Notes: a model not told the origin generated them from the sequence alone. 64,000 nt of DNA from JBFAPK01 sp040676675 (GCF_040676675.1 NZ_JBFAPK010000027.1:1-64000), one strand, 5' to 3'. Counted from the first letter of the stretch, positions 17,059 through 25,348 are shown. Made by a program: numbers and translations.

Positions 17059-17882
17059 CGGGGCACCGCCAGCGCGCCCTCGGCGGAGACGCCACGGCTC
17101 GTCGCCCGGCGCAGCGCGATGTCCAACCCCTCGTTGCGCATCCGGGTCTCCAGGTGCAACACCGTGTCCAGGCAGGCCAGCACCGGGTACGCGACGGCGT
17201 TGACGGCCAGCCAGGCCAGCCCCAGCACCAGATGGTCCCGCCAGGCCACCCCGGTGTCGACGAAGAGCCCCAGCGCGGCGTAGCTGCCGATGCCGGTGGC
17301 GAGCCGGATGAGCAGCCAGGAGGTGTAGCCGAGCAGGCGGATCCCGCCGGCCCGCAGCCCCGACCGGACGACCAGCCCGATCGAGCGCAGCAGCGCCCGG
17401 CCGGGATCGAGACGGTCGAGGACCACCGCCGGCACGGCGAGCCCGAGCAGCGCGTACGCGATCGGCCAGGCCACGACCGACACGGCGGCCAGGCCGCAGA
17501 CGAGCGCCGCGACGACCGCCACCACCCCGGTGGCCAACGGGCGGGCCGGCCGGAGCGGCGCGGCGGGGCCGAGCAGCGCGCGCGGCGCGGCGGCGGAGCT
17601 GAGCCCGCCGAGCAGCGCGATGCACGCGGCCTCGGTGGCGAACCCGGTGACCAGCAGGAGCCAGAACCAGCCCCACCGGTCCTCGGCCGGGAAGACCACG
17701 TTCACCACGTCGGCGAGCTGCCGCAGTGGGAAGAGCACGACCTGTTCGAGCAGGGCGACCAGGAAGCCCCAGCCCAGCAGCGGCGCGGCGCGGGTACGCA
17801 GCAGCGCCATCGCCGCGTCGAGCAGTTCGCCGACGGTCATCGGCCGCAGCGGTACCGCACTCGTCGCGCCTTCTCCGAACAA
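17055..17882 (-). CDS. polytopic membrane protein, first gene of the MoxR/DUF58 operon
   Basis: About 275 residues with some six membrane segments. It begins close to PLRPMTVGELLDAAMALLR, a motif often seen at the start of glycerophosphodiester phosphodiesterase membrane-domain-like proteins of actinomycetes; no phosphodiesterase catalytic domain is present. The exact start is uncertain: TTG at 17882, TTG at 17900 and ATG at 17840 are in frame, and I prefer 17882 because the conserved LRPMTVGELLD segment should be inside the protein. Its stop overlaps the GTG of the DUF4129 gene. Confidence 0.75.
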   Translation of the reverse strand: MFGEGATSAVPLRPMTVGELLDAAMALLRTRAAPLLGWGFLVALLEQVVLFPLRQLADVVNVVFPAEDRWGWFWLLLVTGFATEAACIALLGGLSSAAAPRALLGPAAPLRPARPLATGVVAVVAALVCGLAAVSVVAWPIAYALLGLAVPAVVLDRLDPGRALLRSIGLVVRSGLRAGGIRLLGYTSWLLIRLATGIGSYAALGLFVDTGVAWRDHLVLGLAWLAVNAVAYPVLACLDTVLHLETRMRNEGLDIALRRATSRGVSAEGALAVPR

Positions 17883-18029
17883 GAGCCCCCGCCCCCGCAA
17901 GCCACGTGACCGGGCCCCATCGTGGCATGCCGCCGCCGCGTCCGTGTCCCCCGGGGCCCATGGGACGGAACGCGTCAGTTCATCGGGCGTTCAGGATCCG
18001 TCACTCCGCGGCGCCTACGGTCGGCTGCC

Positions 18030-19304
18030 ATGCGACTACTTCTCCTTCCGCCGGCGGTGGCCGTACTGCTGACCCTGCCGGCCGGCGCCGCGACCGCGGC
18101 GCCCGCCGGGGACGCGCCCCGGCCGGTCGAGGCCGTACTCGAGACGCCCGCGCTGTACGACGACGCGGCGGGCGGTGACGCCGACGCCGACGACCCGGCC
18201 ATCTGGGTGCACCCGACGCGCCCGGGCGAGACCCGGGTGATCACCACCGCCAAGAACGGCGGACTGCACGTCTACGACCTGCGCGGACACGAGCGTCAGG
18301 CGATCGCCACCCCGCCGGCGCCCGGTCCGGACGACGAGGCGGGCCGGTTCAACAACGTGGACCTGGTGCCCGGCTTCCGGCTCGGCGGCCGGTCGGTCGA
18401 CCTGGCCGTGGTCACCGACCGGGGCCGCGACCAGCTGCGGTTCTACCGGATCGACCCGTCGACCGGCGGGTTGGCGGACGTGACCGCCGCGGACGTCCCG
18501 TACGCGTTCAGCCGCGACCAGGCCGAGGTGAACGAGCAGCGTACGGCGTACGGGCTGGCCGCGTACACCGATCCTGACGGCGGCACGTACGCGGTGGTCA
18601 GCCGGCGCAGCACGCCGGAGGTCGGCGTGTTCCGCCTGGTCGCCCGGGGCGCCGCGGTCTCGTACCAGCGGGTCGACCGGCTGGTTCTGCCGTCGGAGTT
18701 CACCCTGCCGGACGGCCGGCACTGGTCGCCCTGCGCCGATCCGGGCGACGGGCCGCAGGTCGAGGGGAGCGTGGTCGACGCGGCGAACGGGGTCGCGTAC
18801 CTGGCCCAGGAGACGGTGGGCCTGTGGCGGGTGCCGATCCGGGGTGGCCGGTTCGCCGGCGAGCCGCGGTCGGTCGAGCGGACCCGCGAGTACGGCGTGC
18901 CGGCCGCGTTCGACCCCGAGGAGGACGACTGCGTGGTCGACTACGCGGCCGACCCGGGCTTCGGCGGCCGGATAGCGGCCGACGTGGAGGGGCTCACGAT
19001 CCTCCGGACCGGCCAGCGCGACGGCACGCTGCTCGTCTCCAGCCAGGGCGACGACACGTTCTACACCTACGACCGGCGGACCAACCGTCCGCTGAGCCGG
19101 TTCGCCGTGGTCGACGGGGAGCGGGTCGACGGCGCGCAGGAGTGCGACGGCGCGGACGTGGTCTCCACCCCGCTGCCGGGGTACCCGGGCGGCCTGCTGG
19201 TGGTGCACGACGGCGAGAACACGCCGGACGAGCCGGGCGAGGACGGCGAGCCCCGACCGAACACCGACTTCAAGTTCCTCGACGCGGGCTTCCTGCGCCG
19301 GTAG
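18030..19304 (+). CDS. secreted beta-propeller phytase
   Basis: 424 residues with a Sec signal peptide (MRLLLLPPAVAVLLTLPAGAATAAPAG). The mature protein carries the calcium-site and propeller motifs of beta-propeller phytases: DADDPAIWVHP, FNNVDLVPGF, the VEGSVVDA and VEGLTIL blades and SSQGDDTFYTYDR. These enzymes release phosphate from calcium phytate outside the cell. The phosphate transporter pair at 23.5-25.1 kb could take up the product, although the two are not in one operon. It ends tail to tail with the gene at 19378 across a hairpin. Confidence 0.92.
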   Translation: MRLLLLPPAVAVLLTLPAGAATAAPAGDAPRPVEAVLETPALYDDAAGGDADADDPAIWVHPTRPGETRVITTAKNGGLHVYDLRGHERQAIATPPAPGPDDEAGRFNNVDLVPGFRLGGRSVDLAVVTDRGRDQLRFYRIDPSTGGLADVTAADVPYAFSRDQAEVNEQRTAYGLAAYTDPDGGTYAVVSRRSTPEVGVFRLVARGAAVSYQRVDRLVLPSEFTLPDGRHWSPCADPGDGPQVEGSVVDAANGVAYLAQETVGLWRVPIRGGRFAGEPRSVERTREYGVPAAFDPEEDDCVVDYAADPGFGGRIAADVEGLTILRTGQRDGTLLVSSQGDDTFYTYDRRTNRPLSRFAVVDGERVDGAQECDGADVVSTPLPGYPGGLLVVHDGENTPDEPGEDGEPRPNTDFKFLDAGFLRR

Positions 19305-19326
19305 CCGGAGCACGCCGAGGGCGGCC

Positions 19327-19370
19327 CGCCGGCCGGACGGTACCGCGGTGGACGGACCGCCCGGCCGGCG
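19327..19370. terminator. bidirectional hairpin terminator
   Basis: Inverted repeat CGCCGGCCGG (19327-19336) and CCGGCCGGCG (19361-19370) with a 24-base loop, lying between two converging stop codons. The arms are themselves nearly self-complementary, so alternative foldings exist. Confidence 0.55.
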
Positions 19371-19377
19371 CGCGGGC

Positions 19378-20043
19378 TCAGCCGACCCGTTCGATCACGG
19401 CGCGTCGGATCAGGAACTTGCCCGGCTCCCGGACCTGCTCGAAGGCCGCGTTGTTGAGCAGCACGCAGCTGCCCGACGGGCTGGTCACCCGCACCGTGGT
19501 GCTCCGGTTGTTGTCCAGGTTGGTGACGCGCAGCAGCGTACCGATGGGAAACGTACCGCTGGAGGCGGCGGGCGCGGCGTCCTCGTTGAAGAGCGTCACG
19601 GTCGAGCCCCGGCAGACGACCTCGCCGCCGCCGGCCGGTGCGGTGCCCGACCCGCCACTCGCCGGGGCCGTGCCGGATCCGCCGCCGGCCGGTGCGCCTG
19701 CGGCGGGGTCCGCCGGTGCGGCCGGGGTGGGATTCGCGGGCGCGGGGGCGACCGGGTCGGCCACCACCCTCCCGGTGCAGCCGGCGGCGGCGCGGCGCTG
19801 CTGGATGAGGTCGACGACGGCCTGCCGGTTCGCGATGCGCGCCTCGGAGAGGGCGTCCGGATTGGCCCGCTGGCCCGCGATGAAGTTCAGGTTGTTGCGC
19901 AGCGCGGTGTCCAGGCCGGCGCAGCTCTCACCGGCGTTGCTCAGCCCGGTACCGACCGCCAGCGCGCCCGCGAGCAGAGCCGCCGCCGCGCCACCGATGA
20001 ACAGCCTCCGCGCCCGGCCGGTCGTCCTGCTTCTCCCGTACAT
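19378..20043 (-). CDS. exported protein with RlpA-like double-psi barrel-type C-terminus
   Basis: 221 residues. A basic head (MYGRSRTTGRARR) and a membrane helix (about 14-34) act as signal or anchor. A helical Cys-bracketed region with LDTALRNNLNFIAGQRANPDALSEARIANRQAVVDLIQQRRAAAGC follows, then an Ala/Pro/Gly linker with repeats of GSGTAPA. The C-terminal region GTLLRVTNLDNNRSTTVRVTSPSGSCVLLNNAAFEQV resembles the double-psi beta-barrel of RlpA/expansin proteins. The usual catalytic Asp after VRV is replaced (VRVTSPSG), so lytic activity is doubtful; peptidoglycan or glycan binding is more likely. The family assignment is tentative. Confidence 0.6.
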   Translation of the reverse strand: MYGRSRTTGRARRLFIGGAAAALLAGALAVGTGLSNAGESCAGLDTALRNNLNFIAGQRANPDALSEARIANRQAVVDLIQQRRAAAGCTGRVVADPVAPAPANPTPAAPADPAAGAPAGGGSGTAPASGGSGTAPAGGGEVVCRGSTVTLFNEDAAPAASSGTFPIGTLLRVTNLDNNRSTTVRVTSPSGSCVLLNNAAFEQVREPGKFLIRRAVIERVG

Positions 20044-20130
20044 GCTCCGCTCCCTCGATCTCGGCTGCCCGGTCGCAGCACCGATGGATACGGCCGGGGA
20101 GGGCGGGCGGATTCGATCACATCCCTAAAT

Positions 20131-20143
20131 GTTCTTTAAGAAC
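20131..20143. promoter_or_regulatory. palindrome GTTCTTTAAGAAC
   Basis: Perfect 6-bp arms around a central T, about 90 bp upstream of the exported protein gene at 20043 and next to a hairpin. It is very AT-rich for this genome. It may be an operator or promoter element of that gene, or provide the U-rich tract of the adjoining terminator. Confidence 0.35.
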
Positions 20144-20166
20144 TCCCAACCCTTCGAGTGTGGGAG
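20143..20166 (-). terminator. hairpin terminator after the gene at 20175
   Basis: CTCCCA (20143-20148) pairs with TGGGAG (20161-20166) around a 12-base loop. Read on the minus strand, the stem is followed by TTCTT. It lies just after the stop codon of the minus-strand membrane protein gene, which fits a rho-independent-like terminator. Confidence 0.5.
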
Positions 20167-20174
20167 GTCGCGGC

Positions 20175-21521
20175 TCAGGCGGTGCCCAGCAGGACCTCGT
20201 AGACGTCGTCGCGGCAGCGCAGGCCGGCCGCCCGTACCGCCGCCACGCGGGCCCGCTGCTCCTCTGGTGTGAGCCGGTGCAACGCCGCCCAGGCCCGGTC
20301 GGTGGCCGGCTGGTCGGCGGCGAGGTACGCGGCCGGCGCGCCGGTGCGGCCGAGCAGCCAGGCGCCGGCGACGGCCCGGGCGGCGCTCACCCGGGTCTCC
20401 GTCGCCTCGTCGGCCGAGTACCCGCACCGCAGCGTCCCGGCCCCGTCGAGCAGCTCCTCGACCATCGGCCGCGGGCCGGTCACGAGCCTGCCCCGCCCGT
20501 CGAGGGTCAGCCGTACGAGCACGGTCTCCGGCGGCTGCGTCCCCTGGAACCCGGGGTAGTGCGTCTCCTGCGCGACCGCCGACGGCGGGTCCGGCAGCCG
20601 GCCCAGCGCGCGCAGCGCCTCCCGGGCCGGACCGGTCAGCTCGGGCAGCACCTTCGCGTACGCCCGGGCGACGCAGACCCGGGGCAGCCCGTCGGCGCAG
20701 ACCGGCGCGGCGGCCCGGGTGTCGTACCGGGCGGCCCGGTCCGCCGACGGCAGCGTCACCAGCGCGCCCACCAGGCCGGCGACCAGCACCGCGACGGCCG
20801 GCAGCAGCGCCCGGCGGGACGCGGGTCGCGGCCGGGCGTAGAGAAGGTATCCGGCCACGGCCAGCGCCACGAACCACAGCGCCTGGCCGAGGTTCGTCCG
20901 CCCGGCGACCGTGGTGAACGCCGGGAGGTCCGCGCCGCTCTCCAGGTACGTCGGCAGGAGCAGGAACAGGGGGCTGTGGCGGCCACGGGAGGCCAGGTCG
21001 CCGAGCCACGCGAGCGCGACGGCCAGCAGCAGGACGAGCGGGAGCAGCTTGCGGGTCGGCAGCAGCCGGCCGAGCGCCAGGCCCAGCAGCGCCGCCGCGA
21101 CCATCCCGGCGGCGCCCACGAGCAGTGTCCACGGCCAGCCGGCGGGCCAGTACGTCTGCCGGTCGAGCGCGGCGAGGAAGAGGCGGTCCGCCGGGGTGAC
21201 CAGGTACGCCCCGGCCACGGCGAGGCCGACCACGGTGGCGGTCGGCGCGAGGCGGCTCCACGGGCGGCGGGGTGTGCCGGCGACGAGTTCGCTCACCCCG
21301 GCCGCCCGGTCCCGGCGGCCGACGCCGGCGCCGACCGCCGCGACCAGCGGCCACAGCAGAGAGAGGTTGATCCGGTGGCCGAGGATCGACTCGTTGACCA
21401 GGCCGGGCCAGACCGGGTCCATCCCGTCCGCGAAGAGCACCCGGGTCGCGAGCGCCACCGCCAGTAGCGGCCAGAGGACCAGCGTGCGGCGCAACTCCAG
21501 GAGGACCAGCCGGAGGATCAC
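20175..21521 (-). CDS. unrecognised multi-pass membrane protein, ABC-2-permease-like layout
   Basis: 448 residues from the GTG at 21521, which has GAAGG seven bases upstream. About seven hydrophobic segments fill the first 270 residues. These include MILRLVLLELRRTLVLWPLLAVAL and a loop with GVGRRDRAAGVSELVAGTPRRPW, the layout of ABC-2-type permeases that begin with a cytoplasmic LELRR helix. The last 180 residues are soluble, with paired Cys (APVCADGLPRVCVARAY and LRCGYSADE, LRCRDDVYEVL), probably outside the cell. No ABC ATPase gene is adjacent. I do not recognise a specific family. Confidence 0.6.
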   Translation of the reverse strand: MILRLVLLELRRTLVLWPLLAVALATRVLFADGMDPVWPGLVNESILGHRINLSLLWPLVAAVGAGVGRRDRAAGVSELVAGTPRRPWSRLAPTATVVGLAVAGAYLVTPADRLFLAALDRQTYWPAGWPWTLLVGAAGMVAAALLGLALGRLLPTRKLLPLVLLLAVALAWLGDLASRGRHSPLFLLLPTYLESGADLPAFTTVAGRTNLGQALWFVALAVAGYLLYARPRPASRRALLPAVAVLVAGLVGALVTLPSADRAARYDTRAAAPVCADGLPRVCVARAYAKVLPELTGPAREALRALGRLPDPPSAVAQETHYPGFQGTQPPETVLVRLTLDGRGRLVTGPRPMVEELLDGAGTLRCGYSADEATETRVSAARAVAGAWLLGRTGAPAAYLAADQPATDRAWAALHRLTPEEQRARVAAVRAAGLRCRDDVYEVLLGTA

Positions 21522-21730
21522 CGGTTCACCTTCCCGCGTCGGGCCGGCGTGACGGCGTACGCGGGGTGGAGCGCGCCGACGCGGGCCGGCCGCGCCCGTC
21601 GGGCCGGGCCGGTGGCGTCGAGCTGGGAGCCATGCGTCACGTCCAGTCGGTCGCTTCGCGGGCGCGCGCCGGATTGCCGCCCCGCTGTGATTCGGGTCAC
21701 GCCGCGGGTCGTCGAGCGCGAGGCTGACGG

Positions 21731-23440
21731 TTACCTCGGCTCGCCCTCGGCCAGGCCGCACCGGGCGGCGATCTCCAGCGCCTCGGCCAGCGAGCCGCGC
21801 CGGGCGAGCGCCATCGCCGCCCGCCCGGCCGCCGTCCGCGCGCTCTCCGGGTCCGGCGCCGCGTCGAGCATGGCGGCGAGCAGCGCCGGCTCGCCGATCC
21901 GGTCGGCGAAGCGCGCCACGGCGGCGACCAGCCAGCCGTGCCGGTCGCCGCGCGCCGCCGCCACCGCGTCGGGTACGACCGCGAGGGCCTCGGCGTCGAG
22001 GACCGGCAACACGACCTCGACCCGCGGGCGCCCCTCGGCGAGGTCGGCGGCCAGCAGGCGGGTGAAGAGCGGGCGATCGCGTGCCGGAAGGCCGGCGCGG
22101 ACGGCCAGTCGGGACAGGGCCAGGCTCGGCCGCCCGCCGGTGGGGCCGTCGACCGCCCGCGCGAACAGCGGGTCGAGGGCGGTGACGTCCCCGGTCGCGA
22201 CGAGCGCGGCCCCGAGCCCCACGTCGGCCAGCAGCGGCCACGACGTCCGCCGCAGGCGCGCCCGCAGCTCCGGTACGTGCCGATCGACGATCTCGGCGCG
22301 CAGCGGCTCGTCGGCCAGGGCGTGGACGAGCGGTACGACGTCGGCGACGACGGCGGCCAGTTCCTGCGGGATGACCCGCGGGTCGGCGAGCACCGCCAGC
22401 ACGGCGCGGAGCCGCTGCGGGGTGGCCTGCTCGCGCCGACCGTCGAGCCAGCGCGCCACCTCCCGGGCGAGCGGGCCCGGCCCGTACCCGGAGTAGCGGC
22501 AGTCCCGCATCCGCCCGAGTACGGCGAGCGCGTCGTCGACCCGCTCCAGCGCCAGGAAGAGTCGCGCGAACCGGTGCTGGTAGATCATCTGGTGGTCGCG
22601 TTCCCGGCCGCGCTTGGGGCAGCTGCGGAACGCCGCCACCAGTGCCCGGGCGCGCGTCGCCGGCAGCCCGGGCGTCGCGAGCGCCAGCAGCGCGCGCTGC
22701 TGCGCGTCCGGGCCGAGCCGGGTCGCCAGCGTGAGTGCGTCGTCGAACCGGCCGGCCCGGGCGAACGCGGCGACGAGCCGCTCGCCGTCGACCTCTGCCA
22801 CGGTGCCGCAGCGCCGCTCGGTCTCGGCGAGGCCGAGCGGCCCCAGCAGGGCGGCCGCCGCGGCGAGGCGGGGCCGGTCGTCGTCGTCCAGCAGGGCCGA
22901 CCAGCGGTCCAGGTGCTCGGGCTCGTCGGCGTGCGCCTCGGCCAGCACCGCCAGGGCCGCCGAGATCCGGGCGACCCGCAGGTGGGCCGCCGGACGCGGG
23001 ATGCCCTCCTCGTTCGGCCGTACCGCCAGGACGGTCCGCAGCAGCGTCTCCTCCGCGTCGGGCGTACCGGCCACGAGCCGCGCCAGCGTGCCGGCGACCG
23101 CGTGCTCGGGCCCGTTGCGCCCGCTGACGTACGTGCGGTACGGGTGCTCGCCGCCGAGCGCGGCGGTCGCCACCTCCAGCGCCCGCTCGCCGTGGAGAAT
23201 GCGGGGCGCCGCCGTGGCGAAGTCCTCCGGCAGCCAGCCGTCCAGGGCCCTCGTCAGCTCCTCGGCCGCGCCGGCCGGGTCGCCGCCGTCGAACCGGGCC
23301 GCCGCCCACTCGATCCGGTCGGCCGGGTCGACCCGCCCGCCGGCCGGCGCCGGCGGGAACCGGTCCAGCGCGGCGCGGGCGCGCGCGGCGAGGTCGGCGG
23401 CGGTGGCGGGGTCGGCGGTGATGGCGAGGTCGGCTGGCAC
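21731..23440 (-). CDS. large helical-repeat (HEAT/TPR-like) hypothetical protein
   Basis: 569 residues, no signal peptide or membrane helix. The sequence is almost entirely Ala/Leu/Arg-rich helices about 30-40 residues apart with repeated patterns such as AFARAGRFDDALTLATRLG, LALERVDDALAVLGRM and ALARRGSLAEALEIAARCG. This indicates a solenoid scaffold. A distinct segment around 300-320 contains CPKRGRERDHQMIYQHRFARLFL. No catalytic motif was found. It is downstream of the PiT/DUF47 pair by 74 bp and upstream of the membrane protein at 20175 by 209 bp on the same strand, so it may belong to one transcription unit with either. Confidence 0.65.
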   Translation of the reverse strand: MPADLAITADPATAADLAARARAALDRFPPAPAGGRVDPADRIEWAAARFDGGDPAGAAEELTRALDGWLPEDFATAAPRILHGERALEVATAALGGEHPYRTYVSGRNGPEHAVAGTLARLVAGTPDAEETLLRTVLAVRPNEEGIPRPAAHLRVARISAALAVLAEAHADEPEHLDRWSALLDDDDRPRLAAAAALLGPLGLAETERRCGTVAEVDGERLVAAFARAGRFDDALTLATRLGPDAQQRALLALATPGLPATRARALVAAFRSCPKRGRERDHQMIYQHRFARLFLALERVDDALAVLGRMRDCRYSGYGPGPLAREVARWLDGRREQATPQRLRAVLAVLADPRVIPQELAAVVADVVPLVHALADEPLRAEIVDRHVPELRARLRRTSWPLLADVGLGAALVATGDVTALDPLFARAVDGPTGGRPSLALSRLAVRAGLPARDRPLFTRLLAADLAEGRPRVEVVLPVLDAEALAVVPDAVAAARGDRHGWLVAAVARFADRIGEPALLAAMLDAAPDPESARTAAGRAAMALARRGSLAEALEIAARCGLAEGEPR

Positions 23441-23514
23441 GCGGCGACCCTACCCACGGCGTACGACACCGCCCGTCCCCGCCGGGGCCGGTCCGGGCCG
23501 GCGAGCGGGCTGGC

Positions 23515-24150
23515 CTACTGGAACCGTTTCACGACGCCGTCGGCGAGCGCGTCGGCCGCGGCGGCGAGCTGCTGACCGGCCACGTCCAGCCGGCCGAGGA
23601 GCAGCGTCGCCTTGATCACGTCGGCGTCCAACCGCCGGTCCAGCAGCGCGCAGACCGCGCGCTGGTACGCGGGGCGTACCCCGCACTTCTTCGCGGTCAG
23701 GGCCCGGTCGGCGGCGAGCCGGGGCCGGGCCGGCAGCAGCCGTACCGCCTCGGCGAGGTGGTCCAGCCCCGCGGCGAGCGCCTCCAGCACGGGGCCGCAG
23801 ACCGGCTGCGGGGGTACCGCGAACAGGTCCGTCTCGCGGACGAAGTCCCGCAGCGCGTCGAGCACGTCGTCGACCGACCGGGAGAGCCGGAACAGGTCCT
23901 CGCGGTCGATCGGCGAGCTGACGCTGCGGCGCAGCGCCGCGACCAGCCGGGCCCGCAGGGCGTCGCCCTCGTGCTCCACCTCGGCCATCCGCTCCCGGGC
24001 CGCCTTCGGATCGACCGCGCCCCCGGCCACGGCCCGGGCCACGTCCGCGCCGCTGGCCGCCGTGGTGACCTGCGCGACCACGAGGTCGGCGAGGGTACGA
24101 TCGGTGCGGCCGGTGAGGTCGCGCAGCAGCCGGCCCAGTCCGCCCGTCAC
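23515..24150 (-). CDS. DUF47 (PhoU-like) regulator of phosphate transporter
   Basis: 211 residues of the DUF47/PhoU-like helical-bundle family: MAEVEHEGDALRARLVAALRRSVSSPIDREDLFRLSRSVDDVLDALRDFVRETDLF is the conserved metal-binding helix pair (E..E and D..). The GTG overlaps the stop of the PiT gene by four bases. This arrangement, PiT plus DUF47, is widespread, and the DUF47 protein is thought to control PiT transport. Confidence 0.9.
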   Translation of the reverse strand: MTGGLGRLLRDLTGRTDRTLADLVVAQVTTAASGADVARAVAGGAVDPKAARERMAEVEHEGDALRARLVAALRRSVSSPIDREDLFRLSRSVDDVLDALRDFVRETDLFAVPPQPVCGPVLEALAAGLDHLAEAVRLLPARPRLAADRALTAKKCGVRPAYQRAVCALLDRRLDADVIKATLLLGRLDVAGQQLAAAADALADGVVKRFQ

Positions 24151-25097
24151 CGCAGCGCCGACGGGACCAGGCAGCCCGCCGCGGCGACGGCGAACGCCGC
24201 CGGCAGGGTCAGCACCCACGCCCGTCCGAGTCGCAGCACGCCGCGCCACCGTACCCTCCTGGTTCCCGCGAACAGTCCGGTGCCGACCAGCGCACCGGAG
24301 ATGGACTGCGTCATGCTCACCGGCGCGCCCGCGGCGGCCGTACCGAGGACCACGGCGGCGCCGGAGAGCTCGGTGACCACCACCGCGTCGGACCGCAGGG
24401 CGGTCAGCCCGCCGCCCATCGAGGCGACCGCCCGGGGCAGACCGAGCAGCCCGCCCAGGGCGAAGCCGCCGGCGAGCAGCGCGAGCGCGCCCGGGGCGGT
24501 CGCGTACCGGTCGGGGGCGCCCCCGTGCACGGCCGCGTAGACGGCGAGCAGCTTCTGGCCGTCGTTGGCGCCGTAGGCCAGGCAGACGGCGGCGAACGCG
24601 GCCGCGTGCGACCAGCGCAGCCGGCGGCCCGCGTCGGACGGCGCGGGCGCGGCCCGCAGCAGCCGGGCGACCGCGGCCGAGACCAGCCCGCCGGCGAGCG
24701 GCGCGAGCGCGCCGGCCGCGAGCACCCCGCCGACCACCGCCCAGTCGACCGGGGCGCGCACCGCCGTACCGGCACCGGCGATGCCGCCGACGAGGGCGAG
24801 GGTGAGGCTGGTCGGCAGTCCCCGGGCGGCCAGTGCCGCCGTGACCGCGACGGCCGCGGCGATGCCGACCAGCAGCGGTCCTCGGCCGGTCTGCGTGCCG
24901 AAGGACGCCAGCCGGCCGGTCAGCGTCGCCGCGACCGCCGTACCGACGGCGAGCGGGGCGAGCACGACCGCCACCACCAGTACGGCCATGGCCGCGAGTA
25001 CCCCGGGCCGGGCGCGCAGGCCGAGTCCGACGAGCGCGCCGGCGTCGTTGAAGCCGGCGAAGAGGGCGAAGAGCAGTACGCCGGCCATCGCCGCCAC
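24147..25097 (-). CDS. PiT-family inorganic phosphate transporter
   Basis: 316 residues, about ten membrane segments. The duplicated PiT signature is present as GFNDAGAL (about residues 15-22) and YGANDGQKLLA in the second half, and the PVSMTQSISGALVGTGL segment is characteristic. It imports phosphate, possibly as a metal-phosphate complex, with protons or sodium. Two GTTAAC motifs lie 30-50 bp upstream of the start, the same motif that clusters around the neighbouring sugar/polyol operon on the other strand. An ATG three codons downstream (25088) is an alternative start. Confidence 0.9.
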   Translation of the reverse strand: MAAMAGVLLFALFAGFNDAGALVGLGLRARPGVLAAMAVLVVAVVLAPLAVGTAVAATLTGRLASFGTQTGRGPLLVGIAAAVAVTAALAARGLPTSLTLALVGGIAGAGTAVRAPVDWAVVGGVLAAGALAPLAGGLVSAAVARLLRAAPAPSDAGRRLRWSHAAAFAAVCLAYGANDGQKLLAVYAAVHGGAPDRYATAPGALALLAGGFALGGLLGLPRAVASMGGGLTALRSDAVVVTELSGAAVVLGTAAAGAPVSMTQSISGALVGTGLFAGTRRVRWRGVLRLGRAWVLTLPAAFAVAAAGCLVPSALR

Positions 25098-25125
25098 GAC
25101 ACCTCCCGGGTTCCACGACGGAGTT

Positions 25126-25147
25126 AGTTAACACCCGAGCCGTTAAC
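25126..25147. promoter_or_regulatory. paired GTTAAC operator sites upstream of PiT gene
   Basis: GTTAAC at 25127-25132 and 25142-25147, 15 bp apart. The first reads GTGTTAACT on the minus strand, identical to the sites at 31846 and 31866 in front of the glycerophosphodiesterase gene. They lie 30-50 bp upstream of the PiT start in the gap shared with the first kinase gene. The DeoR-family regulator at 27522 is the obvious candidate to bind them. Confidence 0.55.
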
Positions 25148-25263
25148 TTCACAACCGTCGGGACGGGCCCCGTTGACCGGCCATAACACGTAGTCGCCCG
25201 GCCGAAAACCGTGCGGCCAGCGAAGATGTGCGTGGGGTGGGCTGGAGTCCGGCGTCACGGCGA

Positions 25264-25275
25264 TGTTAAGTTAAC
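25264..25275. promoter_or_regulatory. TGTTAAG/GTTAAC operator upstream of first FGGY kinase
   Basis: Overlapping TGTTAAG and GTTAAC at 25264-25275, 66 bp before the kinase start and just where an operator overlapping the transcription start would be. It is the third GTTAAC in this 240-bp gap. Confidence 0.55.
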
Positions 25276-25317
25276 GTTTGCGCCTGTTCACTTGCGCTCA
25301 CCGTGGAGGCGGTAAAC

Positions 25318-25348
25318 CTCGATGCGTAGTACGAATCTCGATGCGTAG
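25318..25348 (+). other. 12-bp direct repeat forming an 8-codon upstream ORF overlapping the kinase start
   Basis: The 12-mer CTCGATGCGTAG occurs at 25318-25329 and again at 25337-25348. The first copy provides an ATG (25322) twelve bases after a GGAGG (25305-25309). It opens a frame MRSTNLDA that stops at TAG 25346-25348, overlapping the real kinase ATG at 25341. The kinase ATG itself has no ribosome site, so translation may start at the mini-ORF and re-initiate. Confidence 0.5.

Noticed and set aside
21518..21700. 60-codon minus-strand ORF overlapping the start of the membrane protein at 21521 by four bases
   Set aside because: The GTGA overlap is attractive, but the product is Arg/Ala-rich with no feature and no ribosome site. 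It may at most be a leader.
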